From assembly GCF_004360155.1 (NCBI RefSeq), contig NZ_SAIS01000001.1, positions 496,001 through 560,000 of the forward strand: a stretch of 64,000 nt of DNA. Reading direction: 5' to 3'. Shown piece by piece: positions 10,015-18,904 of this stretch; positions within the stretch are counted from its first letter, which is position 1, and each line of letters starts with the position of its first letter. The translations under genes and the position numbers were made by a program. The notes beneath the pieces are model-generated. The model was given only the letters and a program-made list of their open reading frames with translations, did no database searches and was not told the DNA's origin. The DNA is from Paraglaciecola marina (GTDB lineage Bacteria; Pseudomonadota; Gammaproteobacteria; Enterobacterales; Alteromonadaceae).

Positions 10015-10743
10015 CTATGAGGCTGGTGAGATAGCATCTGATTTGAAGCTTTTTAAGCGAATATCCCCTTGCTCATTATCGTCTTTAAATTGCTGTAACT
10101 TAACAAGTTGATAATTTAGTTGTGGTGAAAACCAAGCTATGGTTTCACGAGTAGAGTTTTCCCTCTTAAATAAGACTTTCACACCTTCTATCATGCCAAA
10201 AGGTAGGTCTAGTTGCTCAGTACCAACTACGACTAAGTTATAGTGTCGTAATTGTCCGCGACTATTAATAATATCATAGGAAAATTCAGTTTCGCCTGCG
10301 GCCAATTTTAATTGGACATCAAGACGATACAATTGGTTATCTAACTCGTCCTGCCAATTGATGGGCTCACCCTGATTAATGATAATATTTGTATCTTTCG
10401 AATCGAAGTCTATTTTGGTACTTTTATTTCTTCCGGTACCACTACGGCTGTAGGCGTATGAAATAGGGTGTAAATCACCATCTTTTTTAACTGAAAATAG
10501 GCTGGTTTCAGAGCGAATATCAGATAAAAAGAAAGCTGATACTTTTGAGTAATAATTGAGCCGGTAATTTTCATCTTCTGCAGCCAGACTTAACTTTGCA
10601 ATGCCTAGACTTCTGCCAAATCTATTAACTGTATATTCAGCTTCAAACTCAGCTAGCTTGCTCTTTTCGGCGAAGGTGACATGGCTAACTAACGTAGAGC
10701 CTAAAACAATAACCGACCATAAGATTAATTTAACCAACTGCAT
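10015..10743 (-). CDS. DUF3108 family exported protein
   Basis: About 242 residues. The start is placed at the ATG that overlaps the end of purN by 14 bases, because it yields a clean signal peptide (MQLVKLILWSVIVLGS to about VTFA). A longer start nine codons upstream would bury that signal. The mature part is beta-rich with many paired charged strands, as in DUF3108 proteins, which are periplasmic and often sit next to purMN in gammaproteobacteria. Function unknown; no catalytic motif is visible. Co-transcribed as the last gene of purM-purN. Confidence 0.8.
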   Translation of the reverse strand: MQLVKLILWSVIVLGSTLVSHVTFAEKSKLAEFEAEYTVNRFGRSLGIAKLSLAAEDENYRLNYYSKVSAFFLSDIRSETSLFSVKKDGDLHPISYAYSRSGTGRNKSTKIDFDSKDTNIIINQGEPINWQDELDNQLYRLDVQLKLAAGETEFSYDIINSRGQLRHYNLVVVGTEQLDLPFGMIEGVKVLFKRENSTRETIAWFSPQLNYQLVKLQQFKDDNEQGDIRLKSFKSDAISPAS

Positions 10744-11386
10744 ATCCCATTTCATCCAATAATTGACCATCTAACTCTGCGTGGTTATCGATCATTTTTA
10801 ACCTATCAGCACAAAACCAAGAAATCACTAAAGGGTACATTTGTCGCTCTTGCTGTTGCACTCTATCAGCTAATTCTTCGGCGTCTTGTGATGCGAAGAT
10901 TGGTACTTTGGATTGTAAGACAACAGGACCGCCGTCAAGTTCTGCTGTTACAAAATGAACCGACGCGCCATGTTCATCATCTCCAGCGTCAATAGCCCGC
11001 TGATGAGTGTCTAGCCCTTTATATTTAGGCAATAAAGACGGATGAATGTTTAACATTTTACCTTGGTAATGTTCAACAAAATTTGCAGTTAGAATACGCA
11101 TAAAACCCGCTAAGACAATTAAGTCAGGAGAGTATTGGTCAATACGCTCCATCATTTCATTGTCATATTCTTCACGACTTGCAAATTCTTTATGATCAAT
11201 AAAGACCGCAGGAATATCGGCATTCTTAGCTCGAGTTAAACCGTATGCATTTTGTTTATTCGCAAAAACGGCTACGACTTTGGCATTTATTTTGCCCTGT
11301 GCAATGTTGTCGATAATTGCTTGTAAGTTAGAGCCATTACCGGAAACTAAAACGACTATCGACTTTTCAGGTTTTGAGTTTTGCAC
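10730..11386 (-). CDS. purN: Phosphoribosylglycinamide formyltransferase
   Basis: Transfers a formyl group from 10-formyl-THF to GAR, the third step of purine synthesis. 218 residues. The N-terminal VSGNGSNLQAII binds the phosphate; the catalytic Asn and His are in MLNIHPSLLPKYKG and the Asp region is VTAELDGGPVV. The start codon is GTG, directly abutting the TAG stop of purM, so translation is probably coupled. Second gene of the purM-purN-DUF3108 operon. Confidence 0.96.
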   Translation of the reverse strand: MQNSKPEKSIVVLVSGNGSNLQAIIDNIAQGKINAKVVAVFANKQNAYGLTRAKNADIPAVFIDHKEFASREEYDNEMMERIDQYSPDLIVLAGFMRILTANFVEHYQGKMLNIHPSLLPKYKGLDTHQRAIDAGDDEHGASVHFVTAELDGGPVVLQSKVPIFASQDAEELADRVQQQERQMYPLVISWFCADRLKMIDNHAELDGQLLDEMGYAVG

Positions 11387-12424
11387 CTAGTTAATCTCTA
11401 CCTGTTGTTCGTTATCACCTTTTTCAATGTGGCCAATTTTCCATACGTTCTCACCTAAATCGGCAAGAATTTTTATTGCCTCTGCTGCTTTTTCTTCAGG
11501 TAGAGCAATGATAAGTCCAACACCACAGTTAAAGGTTCTGTACATTTCATGGGTAGTGACATTACCTTTATCTTGAAGCCAGTTGAAAATCGCTGGCCAC
11601 TGCCAACTGCTTCCATCAATAACCGCTTTTGTACCTTCAGGAAGCACTCTTGGTATGTTTTCCCAAAAACCGCCACCTGTTATGTGTGAAATTGCACTCA
11701 CTTTCACTTGTTCTAATAGCGTTAAAACATTTTTCACATAAATACGGGTAGGTTCAAGCAAGTGGTCGGCTAAAGGTTTACCTTCAAGCAATTCGGTTGT
11801 GTCACTATTTGATACTTCAATAATTTTACGAACGAGTGAGTAACCGTTAGAGTGAGGACCTGATGACCCCAAAGCTAGTAGGGCATCACCTTCGGCAACT
11901 TGGCTACCATCTATCACATCATCAGCTTCAACCACACCGACACAGAATCCTGCTACATCATAGTCTTCGCCGTGATACATACCTGGCATCTCAGCCGTTT
12001 CTCCGCCAATTAATGCGCAGCCAGATAATTGGCAGCCTTTACCAATACCCGTTACCACTTCAGTAGCCGTATCTACATTAAGTTTACCGGTTGCATAATA
12101 ATCTAGAAAAAATAGTGGTTCGGCACCCTGAACAATTAAGTCATTCACACACATAGCAACTAGATCTATACCAATGCCAGAATGTTGTTCCAAGTCCATG
12201 GCGAGTCTAAGTTTTGTACCTACACCGTCAGTACCAGAAACTAAAAGTGGTTTTTTATATTTTTCAGGTAGCGAACATAGTGCTCCAAATCCACCCAATC
12301 CCCCTTTAACCTCGGGTCTGTGAGTTTTTTTTGTGACCGATTTTATTCTTTCAACAAGCTGGTTTCCTGCGTCAATATCTACTCCAGCGTCTTTGTAACT
12401 TAATGATGAATTCTTCTCGCTCAC
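11387..12424 (-). CDS. purM: Phosphoribosylformylglycinamidine cyclo-ligase (AIR synthetase)
   Basis: ATP-dependent ring closure of FGAM to AIR in purine synthesis. 345 residues, the same length as E. coli PurM. Visible family motifs are [12 protein letters not shown] at the N-terminus, [11 protein letters not shown] (about 62-72), FFLDYYATG and [11 protein letters not shown]. First gene of the operon. The 180-base gap to the divergent DUF2066 gene must hold its promoter. No convincing PurR operator was found there. Confidence 0.97.
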   Translation of the reverse strand: MSEKNSSLSYKDAGVDIDAGNQLVERIKSVTKKTHRPEVKGGLGGFGALCSLPEKYKKPLLVSGTDGVGTKLRLAMDLEQHSGIGIDLVAMCVNDLIVQGAEPLFFLDYYATGKLNVDTATEVVTGIGKGCQLSGCALIGGETAEMPGMYHGEDYDVAGFCVGVVEADDVIDGSQVAEGDALLALGSSGPHSNGYSLVRKIIEVSNSDTTELLEGKPLADHLLEPTRIYVKNVLTLLEQVKVSAISHITGGGFWENIPRVLPEGTKAVIDGSSWQWPAIFNWLQDKGNVTTHEMYRTFNCGVGLIIALPEEKAAEAIKILADLGENVWKIGHIEKGDNEQQVEIN

Positions 12425-12608
12425 GGGTGTTCCTCGGTTGGCCCTAAAAAAGAGCGCAGATTTTAACAGCTTGCTTAATTAATACCAATCACAGATCACT
12501 CTTTTATGTAGAACAGATAATTTACTAAACAATAGGTGAATTTTGTTGCTAAATAAAAGACAATACTTTCTGATTAGTACATATTTGCTTTGAGGAGTGT
12601 TGGCCCAG

Positions 12609-13694
12609 ATGCCAATAAAGATTAAATCTGCGTTTTTGGTTGTAGTGTTCTGGTGTTTCAATGCTTGGCAACCGCTACATGCAGCTGTTATTGAAGATTT
12701 GTTTGATGCCACGATAGCGGTTTCTGATCAATCAAATAAAGCGCAAAGTGCTGCATTTACGTCAGCGATTAAACAGGTTTTAGTAAGAGTTCGCGGCAAT
12801 AGTGATATTTTGTCTGATGCTCAAATTAAAAATGCTATATCTAAGCCGACTAGGTTTATTCGTTCCTATAGTTACGAAAACCGGGAGTCTCAGCTGTATC
12901 TTCTTATTAATTTTGAACCCCAACGTATCGAAACTCTTATTCGCAATTCAGGCTTTCCTATATGGGATAAAAGACGCCCAGATACTATAGTGTGGCTGGT
13001 AACAGAGTCTGATAATGGTGCAAAAGAAATCATTAATGCTGAGAATTTTCCTGAGCTATTTGATGAGTTACATCAACAGGGGCGATTGAGAGGGGTTAGG
13101 TTTACTGAGCCTTTATGGGACTTAGATGATCGACAAGCGCTAAATGTTTATGATGTTTGGGGGGGCTTTACGCTAAACTTAAATCGAGCTAGTGAAAGGT
13201 ATGGTGTTAAGTCTGTGTTGTCTGCCAGAATCTATAAAGCGAAAGATTTGGATAATGAAAACAAACTAAACAGTCTTTGGCTTGCAGATTGGACAATGCT
13301 TGGTGATGGTAAATTATTGTCAGGACAGGTTTCTGCAGCGCAGCACAACTCTATAGCAGTTAAATTAGTTGATGTATTAGCAGATAATTTAGCTCTACAA
13401 TACGCAGTAGACCTAGCGTCAATCAACCCTAATGAAAATAAAATAGAGTTAAAATTTAATAACCTTAAATCATTGACTGATTATGCAGAGGCTTTAGAGT
13501 TTTTGGAAAGCTTAAGTGTAGTGAGCCGTGGTACTTTAGTTAGCCAGGTTGGAGAACAAGCTACTTTCGAACTAGCCTTGTTAGGAACTGAGGAAGATTT
13601 GAAAACCGTATTACGACTAGATAAACATGTTCAAGCTGTTACGGATGAGTTTGGGCAACCAATCCTTGAGTTGGAGTTCTTTTGGGTCAAGTAA
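12609..13694 (+). CDS. DUF2066 family exported protein
   Basis: About 361 residues with a signal peptide (KSAFLVVVFWCFNAWQPLHA). Typical DUF2066 features are the N-terminal block around KQVLVRVRGNSDIL and YLLINFEPQRIETLIRNSGFPIW. These proteins are widespread in gammaproteobacteria, usually directly upstream of hda. Their function is unknown. In-frame GTG/TTG codons occur 9-12 bases earlier, but they overlap or crowd the GAGGAG ribosome-binding site, so the ATG is chosen. It overlaps hda by 13 bases, so the two are translationally coupled. Confidence 0.8.
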   Translation: MPIKIKSAFLVVVFWCFNAWQPLHAAVIEDLFDATIAVSDQSNKAQSAAFTSAIKQVLVRVRGNSDILSDAQIKNAISKPTRFIRSYSYENRESQLYLLINFEPQRIETLIRNSGFPIWDKRRPDTIVWLVTESDNGAKEIINAENFPELFDELHQQGRLRGVRFTEPLWDLDDRQALNVYDVWGGFTLNLNRASERYGVKSVLSARIYKAKDLDNENKLNSLWLADWTMLGDGKLLSGQVSAAQHNSIAVKLVDVLADNLALQYAVDLASINPNENKIELKFNNLKSLTDYAEALEFLESLSVVSRGTLVSQVGEQATFELALLGTEEDLKTVLRLDKHVQAVTDEFGQPILELEFFWVK

Positions 13695-14401
13695 CTAGTC
13701 AGTTGTTGTTACCTGTAGGATTGAAAGATACTGAATCTTTTGAGAGTTTTATCCCAGGGAAAAATCAACAAGTCTGCCATCATTTATTAAATCTATTTGA
13801 AGAGCATACAAATAAGAATATTGAGCATTGGTTGACGTATTTGTTTGCTGATACAGGGGTGGGGAAAAGCCATTTGTTGTATGCTTCATGCCTGCAGGCT
13901 GAATATGTAAATGTGACCTGTGTTTATTTTAGTTTTAAAGAAAAGCAACAAATGTCTCCTGATGTTTTACAGAGTCTTGAGCATTATCAATTAATTTGTT
14001 TTGATGATATCGAATATTTAGATGGCGAACAGGATTGGCAAGAGGCAATATTTAATTTAATAAATCGCGTCAAAGAAAAAGGTGATAGTTGCATGGTGAT
14101 TACCGGCAATCAAACCCCTCAAAAGTTAACGTTGCAACTTCCTGATTTAATTTCTCGATTATCTTGGGGGACTAGCTTTCAAGTACATTCTCTGACTGAT
14201 GAGCAACGCCAAGAAGCCTTAATAGTAAAAGCAAGCCATCGGGGGCTTAATATGTCTCGGGATGTTGCTAGGTATTTAGTGACCCATTGGCAAAGAGATA
14301 TGCCTGCGCTTATACAATCTTTAGATATTTTGGATGAAAAATCTCTGCAACAACAACGAAAACTTACTATCCCTTTTGTAAAAGATACTCTCTTACTATA
14401 G
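13682..14401 (+). CDS. hda: DnaA regulatory inactivator Hda
   Basis: AAA+ protein that, together with the DNA-loaded sliding clamp, stimulates ATP hydrolysis by DnaA and so limits re-initiation. 239 residues. The N-terminus QLLLPVGLKDTESFESF carries the clamp-binding QLxLP motif. It is followed by Walker A DTGVGKSHLL (about 58-67), Walker B LICFDDIEYL and the sensor/arginine-finger region DLISRLSWG. TTG start with GGAG five bases upstream, lying inside the end of the DUF2066 gene; E. coli hda also uses a non-AUG start. Confidence 0.95.
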   Translation: MGQVTSQLLLPVGLKDTESFESFIPGKNQQVCHHLLNLFEEHTNKNIEHWLTYLFADTGVGKSHLLYASCLQAEYVNVTCVYFSFKEKQQMSPDVLQSLEHYQLICFDDIEYLDGEQDWQEAIFNLINRVKEKGDSCMVITGNQTPQKLTLQLPDLISRLSWGTSFQVHSLTDEQRQEALIVKASHRGLNMSRDVARYLVTHWQRDMPALIQSLDILDEKSLQQQRKLTIPFVKDTLLL

Positions 14402-14730
14402 TAAAACTGCAAGGTTACCGGTTATAACGGGGTTACCAAGAGCCTGAATTATGCATATTTTCCTATTGATTATGTTCAGGCAGGTCAGCTCCTTTTTGTA
14501 ACCACTCAATTAGTATTCCAATTATGAGTTAATTTAATTTCAGGCTCTCCCTCTGAAGTCGCCAGGTAATACAGAGAAAAACGGCCTCTTTTATTTTCAA
14601 TTTTTTATAAGGGTTAAGCCAAGTAACTCTTGGTAAAAATGTAACGATTTCGCTATATCTCTGACACGTATCATGGCGTGTAAATACTTCATGTCTCACC
14701 TTTTTTATTAGTAAAATAATAAGCTGAATT
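14402..14730. other. Convergent gap between hda and the DUF2069 gene, with inverted repeat
   Basis: No gene is supported. GAGCCTGAATTA at 14440-14451 is mirrored by TAATTTCAGGCTC at 14535-14547 (one extra base), with about 83 bases between them. A short palindromic block built on GTTATAAC, flanked by two GGTTACC direct repeats, lies at 14413-14436. No classical T-tailed terminator is obvious for either flanking operon. Confidence 0.55.
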
Positions 14731-15156
14731 TTATTTGGGCTTTTGGCCTTCAAAGGCTTGTTTTTCTTCTGCTAATTCCTCTTTTAACTTGCGTATGCCC
14801 AAGCCTAACTCTCGGCCTCTTAAACGGGCATAAACACTACATCCTGTGAATAATAAACAACATAAAACAATTTCAATAAAAGCATATAACCTCTCTCCTT
14901 CAACAGCGTAAATTGCCGTTAGGCCATGAAGTAAATAGTACATCACGATGAAGTTGGTCCAAGCATGGGTATAAGGTTTTGCTTTTATTAAGCCTACAGC
15001 TGGCAGCAATATAGGCACAATCCAAAACAATATAGTGAAGGTTGTCGAGGTTGTTTTATCTGGTGTTAGATAAAAGTGCCATACCGGAAGCCAAATCACC
15101 AAAGGAAAGTAACTGAAAAGGGTGAGTTTTCGAAAAAATGCGCTATTAAAAGTCAT
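14731..15156 (-). CDS. DUF2069 family membrane protein
   Basis: 141 residues with about four hydrophobic segments (YFPLVIWLPVW, ILFWIVPILLPAVG, NFIVMYYLLHGL, IEIVLCCLLFTG) and a charged, probably coiled-coil C-terminus (KLKEELAEEKQAFEG). The pattern and length fit the DUF2069 family of small inner-membrane proteins; function unknown. It follows wrbA with a one-base gap, so it is the third gene of the yfgD-wrbA-DUF2069 operon. Confidence 0.8.
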   Translation of the reverse strand: MTFNSAFFRKLTLFSYFPLVIWLPVWHFYLTPDKTTSTTFTILFWIVPILLPAVGLIKAKPYTHAWTNFIVMYYLLHGLTAIYAVEGERLYAFIEIVLCCLLFTGCSVYARLRGRELGLGIRKLKEELAEEKQAFEGQKPK

Positions 15157-15157
15157 G

Positions 15158-15751
15158 TTATTTCTCTAATTTACTGGCAAATATTGCAAGTCTTTTGCCT
15201 TGTTGGATACATAGAGCTTGCTCATCTTCACTCAATTTATTACCAAGCTTCCCTTGGGACAAGTGAGTAACACCATAGGGACTTCCACCTGTTTGGGTGG
15301 TATGTAGCTGTGGGCTCGAGTAGGGTAAACCACACAAAAACATACCATGGTGTAAAAGCGGTATCATCATTGTAATTAAGGTGGTTTCTTGGCCCCCATG
15401 CATACTAGATGTTGAGGTAAATACACAGGCTGGCTTGTTTTCCATGGTTCCGGCTAACCACTGGGCACTAGTTTCATCTAAAAAGTATTTAAGGGGGGCG
15501 GCCATATTTCCAAATCGGGTGGGGCTACCTAGCGCTAAAGCGCAACATTCCTGTAAATCTTCATGGGTTACATATGGGTCGCCAGTAGCGGGTACTGCAG
15601 CTTGTTGATTATCTATATTAGTATTGACTTCAGGCACGGTGCGCAGTCTAGCTTCAAGTCCTTGCTGCTCAATACCTTGAGCTATTTTTTTAGCCATAGC
15701 AAGGGTAGAGCCATGACGACTGTAATACAGTACTAAAACTGGGCGACTCAT
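15158..15751 (-). CDS. wrbA: WrbA-type NAD(P)H:quinone oxidoreductase (flavodoxin-like)
   Basis: FMN-dependent two-electron quinone reductase of the cytosol, thought to protect from redox-cycling quinones. 197 residues. The FMN-binding YYSRHGSTLAMAK is at 9-21, GSPTRFGNMAAPLK holds the second flavin loop, and STSSMHGGQETTLITM the third. The start overlaps the yfgD stop by four bases (ATGA), giving translational coupling. Its placement in the hda-bepA interval differs from E. coli. Confidence 0.93.
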   Translation of the reverse strand: MSRPVLVLYYSRHGSTLAMAKKIAQGIEQQGLEARLRTVPEVNTNIDNQQAAVPATGDPYVTHEDLQECCALALGSPTRFGNMAAPLKYFLDETSAQWLAGTMENKPACVFTSTSSMHGGQETTLITMMIPLLHHGMFLCGLPYSSPQLHTTQTGGSPYGVTHLSQGKLGNKLSEDEQALCIQQGKRLAIFASKLEK

Positions 15752-16098
15752 AGAATATCCAATACGGATTCAGGAGGGCGTCCAATGGCAGCTTTACTAT
15801 TGGCTAAAACAATCGGCCTTTCTATGAGTTTGGGTGTGTTTACCATAGCTTGAATTAACGCGGCTTCGTTTTCTTCTTTTGCTAAATCTTGTTCTTTATA
15901 TGCATCTTCACCTTTTCGCATAAGTTGCCTAGCGCTAGAAAAACCTAATAATTCGATGATATTTGCAATTTGCATCTTATCTATTGGTGTTTTTAGATAT
16001 TCTATGACCTCGGGTGTATATCCTTTGTCTTGCAGCAGTTGCAATGTTTGGCGGCTTTTAGAACACCTAGGGTTATGTAAAATTTTTAGTTCTGACAT
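15748..16098 (-). CDS. yfgD: ArsC/YfgD-like thioredoxin-fold protein
   Basis: 116 residues of the arsenate-reductase (glutaredoxin-dependent) family: catalytic-type cysteine C12 in HNPRCSKSRQ, and RPIVLANSKAAIGRPPE near the C-terminus containing the conserved RPI and GRP blocks. Its position beside bepA, with hda and perM nearby, matches E. coli yfgD rather than a plasmid ars operon, and no other arsenic gene is present. The name arsenate reductase is therefore structural, and the true substrate is uncertain. Confidence 0.85.
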   Translation of the reverse strand: MSELKILHNPRCSKSRQTLQLLQDKGYTPEVIEYLKTPIDKMQIANIIELLGFSSARQLMRKGEDAYKEQDLAKEENEAALIQAMVNTPKLIERPIVLANSKAAIGRPPESVLDIL

Positions 16099-16174
16099 AA
16101 ATTTAATTTTCAGCTTAGGTTAAAAGTCGTATTCTACCGTTAATTTGGCTGTTTTTGTTAAGGAATATCTCACC

Positions 16175-16642
16175 TTGAAGAAGCTTTTAATTGTATTTGT
16201 CTCCTTAATTGCTCTGTCGCTGGGGTTTGGTTTGAACCAATATCTAGCAACTGACTTTGAAGTATTAAACGGCAAGGCACACAAGTGGCGCAGTTCTGAA
16301 GGGAAATGGACTGTCGTAAACTATTTCGCAGAATGGTGCGCACCATGTTTACGGGAGCTTCCTGAGTTAAATGACTTTCATCATCAGTATGGAACTTCTA
16401 TAAGACTGTTTGCCGTGAGTTACGACACTCTTTCTGTTGATGAGTTGTTGGGACTAAAGCAAAAGTACGATATTCATTTCCCAGTCATTAGTCTTCTAAA
16501 AACCCTGCCGTGGCAACAAGCACCCAGTAGCTTACCTACCACTTTTATTTTAGATCCTAAAGGGGCTGTGGTTACTCAATTGAAAGGTGAACAAAGTGCA
16601 GCAAAATTAAAACAAACAATAGATAAATTACAGAGTTTGTAA
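16175..16642 (+). CDS. TlpA-like membrane-anchored thioredoxin
   Basis: About 155 residues: an uncleaved-looking N-terminal anchor (KKLLIVFVSLIALSLGFGL) and a periplasmic thioredoxin domain with the active site WCAPC (C55/C58) and the cis-proline region PSSLPTTFILD. It probably reduces or shuffles disulfides in the periplasm, as TlpA/ResA proteins do; the client is unknown. TTG start with AAGGA ten bases upstream; an upstream in-frame TTG has no ribosome-binding site. Its end overlaps the convergent bepA by 15 bases. Confidence 0.86.
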   Translation: MKKLLIVFVSLIALSLGFGLNQYLATDFEVLNGKAHKWRSSEGKWTVVNYFAEWCAPCLRELPELNDFHHQYGTSIRLFAVSYDTLSVDELLGLKQKYDIHFPVISLLKTLPWQQAPSSLPTTFILDPKGAVVTQLKGEQSAAKLKQTIDKLQSL

Positions 16643-18082
16643 TCTTTCCTGTGCCGTTCTGAATTGGTCTATTCTGGCTCTAATTCTTTGCTTTTCGATT
16701 TGCCTATCACCTGCAAAGTTATAAGCGGTATGTAGCTCATCAATGGCCCTAGGGTAGGAAGCAACTAAAGAGTATAACTCTGCCTTAGCTTGATGCATTT
16801 CTAACTTTTGCTCGCTCATGCGAAACGCTTCAGATAATAATTCATAGGCAAGCATGCTTTCTGGGTTAATCAATAAGAAATCTTTCAGCAAGGCAACTGC
16901 TTTTTCTGGTTGCTGGCCTTGAATCAGTACGTTGGCTAGATTCAATGTAACCACTTGGTTGTATGGGGTTAATGCGCTTTGTCTCGAGAGTTTTTCAATT
17001 GCCTCTGGGTATTGTTTAGTCTCAATGGCAATATCAGAAAAGGTATCTAAATAGAACAAGTTATTAGGGTCCTTTTCGAGTAGCTCTTCGATCAAGACAC
17101 GGGCCTTTTGGGGTTGTTCATTAGCTAAATAAGCTAGGGCAAGGCCATATTGTGGAGCCTGCTTGAAAACATAACTTTGCTTGTCTAATAAAGAAGAAAA
17201 ATAAGCGATATTATTTTTAGGGTTGCCGTAATACCGAGCTAAGATCCTTGATTTTGCTAAATGAAAATTTAAGCTCGGGGGCACGTTTCTTGGTCTGTAT
17301 GAAGCTGCTCGGGATCGAGCGTCAGCAATTCTTGATTCAGGTAATGGGTGAGTTTGTAAAAAAGCTAAACGAGTCGATTTTAAGCGACTTTTTTCGGCTA
17401 AAATTCCAAAAAAACTACTCGCTCCATTTGGGTCAAATCCGGCCTGTGCCAATATGTTAATACCAACCCTATCTGCCTCTTTTTCATTTTGTCTGGTGTA
17501 GTTTATTGACGATTGGGCAGACGCTGCATTAGCGGTAGATAGTGCAGCAATCCCTGCTTCTGGATTAACTGCAGCTAGTAAAATTGAGCCTAACATTGAA
17601 GCTATTTGCAGCGGTGACGATTTTTGCTTGGCCTCAATACTACGAGCTATATGCCTTTGAGTAACATGACTTACTTCATGGGCTAACACTGAAGCAAGTT
17701 CTGATTCGTTTCTAGCGTTATAAATAAGGCCTGTATGAATACCGATATGGCCACCAAAAAAAGCAAAAGCGTTTATATCTGGGCTGTTCAAAATAAAGAA
17801 AGTGTAAGGAAATTTCACATTTTCAGCTTGTGCAACTAGTCGGTTCCCAATGTCTTGAATATATTCATCAAGTAGAGGATCACTAATTACTGGCCCTTGA
17901 CCTCGCAATTGCCGCATCAGTACATCACCTATTAGTACCTCTTTATCTAAAGTGATAGCACTTGAGGCCACTACACCTATTTCGGGTAGCGCATTTTTTT
18001 TATTTGCAGCGTCCACTGAAGCGCTGCTTATTAACACAGTCAAAAGTGCTGACAATAAAGTGGTCAAAATTTGTTTTAGCAT
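16628..18082 (-). CDS. bepA: BepA periplasmic M48 metalloprotease/chaperone with TPR repeats
   Basis: Maintains outer-membrane assembly by degrading or helping stalled beta-barrel proteins such as LptD (known for E. coli BepA). 484 residues: signal peptide (about 1-25), M48 domain with zinc motif HEVSH (H135, E136, H139) and the third ligand in NEKEADRVG (about 198-206), then tetratricopeptide repeats to the C-terminus (for example AVALLKDFLLINPESMLAYE). Lies between yfgD and perM as in E. coli. Confidence 0.95.
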   Translation of the reverse strand: MLKQILTTLLSALLTVLISSASVDAANKKNALPEIGVVASSAITLDKEVLIGDVLMRQLRGQGPVISDPLLDEYIQDIGNRLVAQAENVKFPYTFFILNSPDINAFAFFGGHIGIHTGLIYNARNESELASVLAHEVSHVTQRHIARSIEAKQKSSPLQIASMLGSILLAAVNPEAGIAALSTANAASAQSSINYTRQNEKEADRVGINILAQAGFDPNGASSFFGILAEKSRLKSTRLAFLQTHPLPESRIADARSRAASYRPRNVPPSLNFHLAKSRILARYYGNPKNNIAYFSSLLDKQSYVFKQAPQYGLALAYLANEQPQKARVLIEELLEKDPNNLFYLDTFSDIAIETKQYPEAIEKLSRQSALTPYNQVVTLNLANVLIQGQQPEKAVALLKDFLLINPESMLAYELLSEAFRMSEQKLEMHQAKAELYSLVASYPRAIDELHTAYNFAGDRQIEKQRIRARIDQFRTAQERLQTL

Positions 18083-18192
18083 AAATTTATTCTAGGTTTT
18101 GCTCTTGTTTGTGACCAATCACTGGATAATTTCAAATGTTCTGGTTAGTGCCTAAGAATCATTTTTGTATTATTAGTTCAATTATATCGGCT

Positions 18193-18765
18193 TTAACTAC
18201 CTTGTTCATGGAGTTGCGTCATTGATTCAGTATAAATTTCTTCAATAGACGCCCCAGCGTTTTCAATAACTAAAATATTTTGCTTCAATAACGTCACAAG
18301 TTGCTCTACTAACATATGGGTATATTTTAAAAGTTCCAAGTCTGCCTCATCACCAAAGCGTATCGTTATGTTAATAAATTCCTGTAGATTTGGTATCCGT
18401 AATAATGGACCGAGAACAGCAGGATTAAATTCTTTAAAAGGCGACAAGGGGTCGTAAGGTTTCACAAGCATTTGTGGTTCATCATTAATGATGGGGAAAC
18501 AATGCAAGTCAAAAGAATAGGCGTTTAAGTGTTTGATTAAACTAACTTGAGGTTTGCCATTAATTAAATTGCCTGTTTGCCAGTTATCTTTTTTTAATAA
18601 ATACTTAATATTGTTATCAAAGCCATCGGTGAAGGTACCTTCTAATTCAGAAAGCTTATTAGCCACCAAGCTATAATAATTAGGGATTTCCCCCATATTT
18701 ATAGTTTTTTTTAACTGTGTTATGGTTTTTATACTGCCAAATCGACAGTTCCAATTTTGTAGCAA
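18193..18765 (-). CDS. Uncharacterised protein between bepA and perM
   Basis: 190 residues that I do not recognise. No signal peptide, membrane segment or enzymatic motif is apparent; the protein looks like a soluble alpha/beta fold with a helical C-terminus (ADLELLKYTHMLVEQLVTLLKQ). The TTG start is well supported: GGGAGG lies six bases upstream, whereas the internal ATG at codon 24 has no ribosome-binding site. It is followed by bepA in the same direction after about 110 bases, with a gap that could hold the bepA promoter. The amino-acid composition looks like the flanking core genes, so it is probably lineage-specific but not recently acquired. Confidence 0.7.
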   Translation of the reverse strand: MLQNWNCRFGSIKTITQLKKTINMGEIPNYYSLVANKLSELEGTFTDGFDNNIKYLLKKDNWQTGNLINGKPQVSLIKHLNAYSFDLHCFPIINDEPQMLVKPYDPLSPFKEFNPAVLGPLLRIPNLQEFINITIRFGDEADLELLKYTHMLVEQLVTLLKQNILVIENAGASIEEIYTESMTQLHEQGS

Positions 18766-18904
18766 AAATTGCCTCCCTTTGACCTATTTGATTATTTTAT
18801 CAGGATGACTTTGTGCAATAATGTCATTCTCACATACATTAACCATAAATGAGAAGTATCAAAGGTGTTAGCTGTTGTTTTTCATGGAAAAAGAAGGGAT
18901 CTAA

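Noticed and set aside
12425-12608. PurR operator upstream of purM
   Set aside because: No sequence close to the ACGCAAACGTTTGCGT consensus was found.
14529-14753. 74-codon minus-strand frame next to the DUF2069 gene
   Set aside because: Overlaps the DUF2069 3' end, has no ribosome-binding site and no recognisable protein features.
15748-16098. Arsenic-resistance determinant
   Set aside because: The ArsC-like protein sits in the conserved yfgD position beside bepA, with no arsB, arsR or acr3 nearby.
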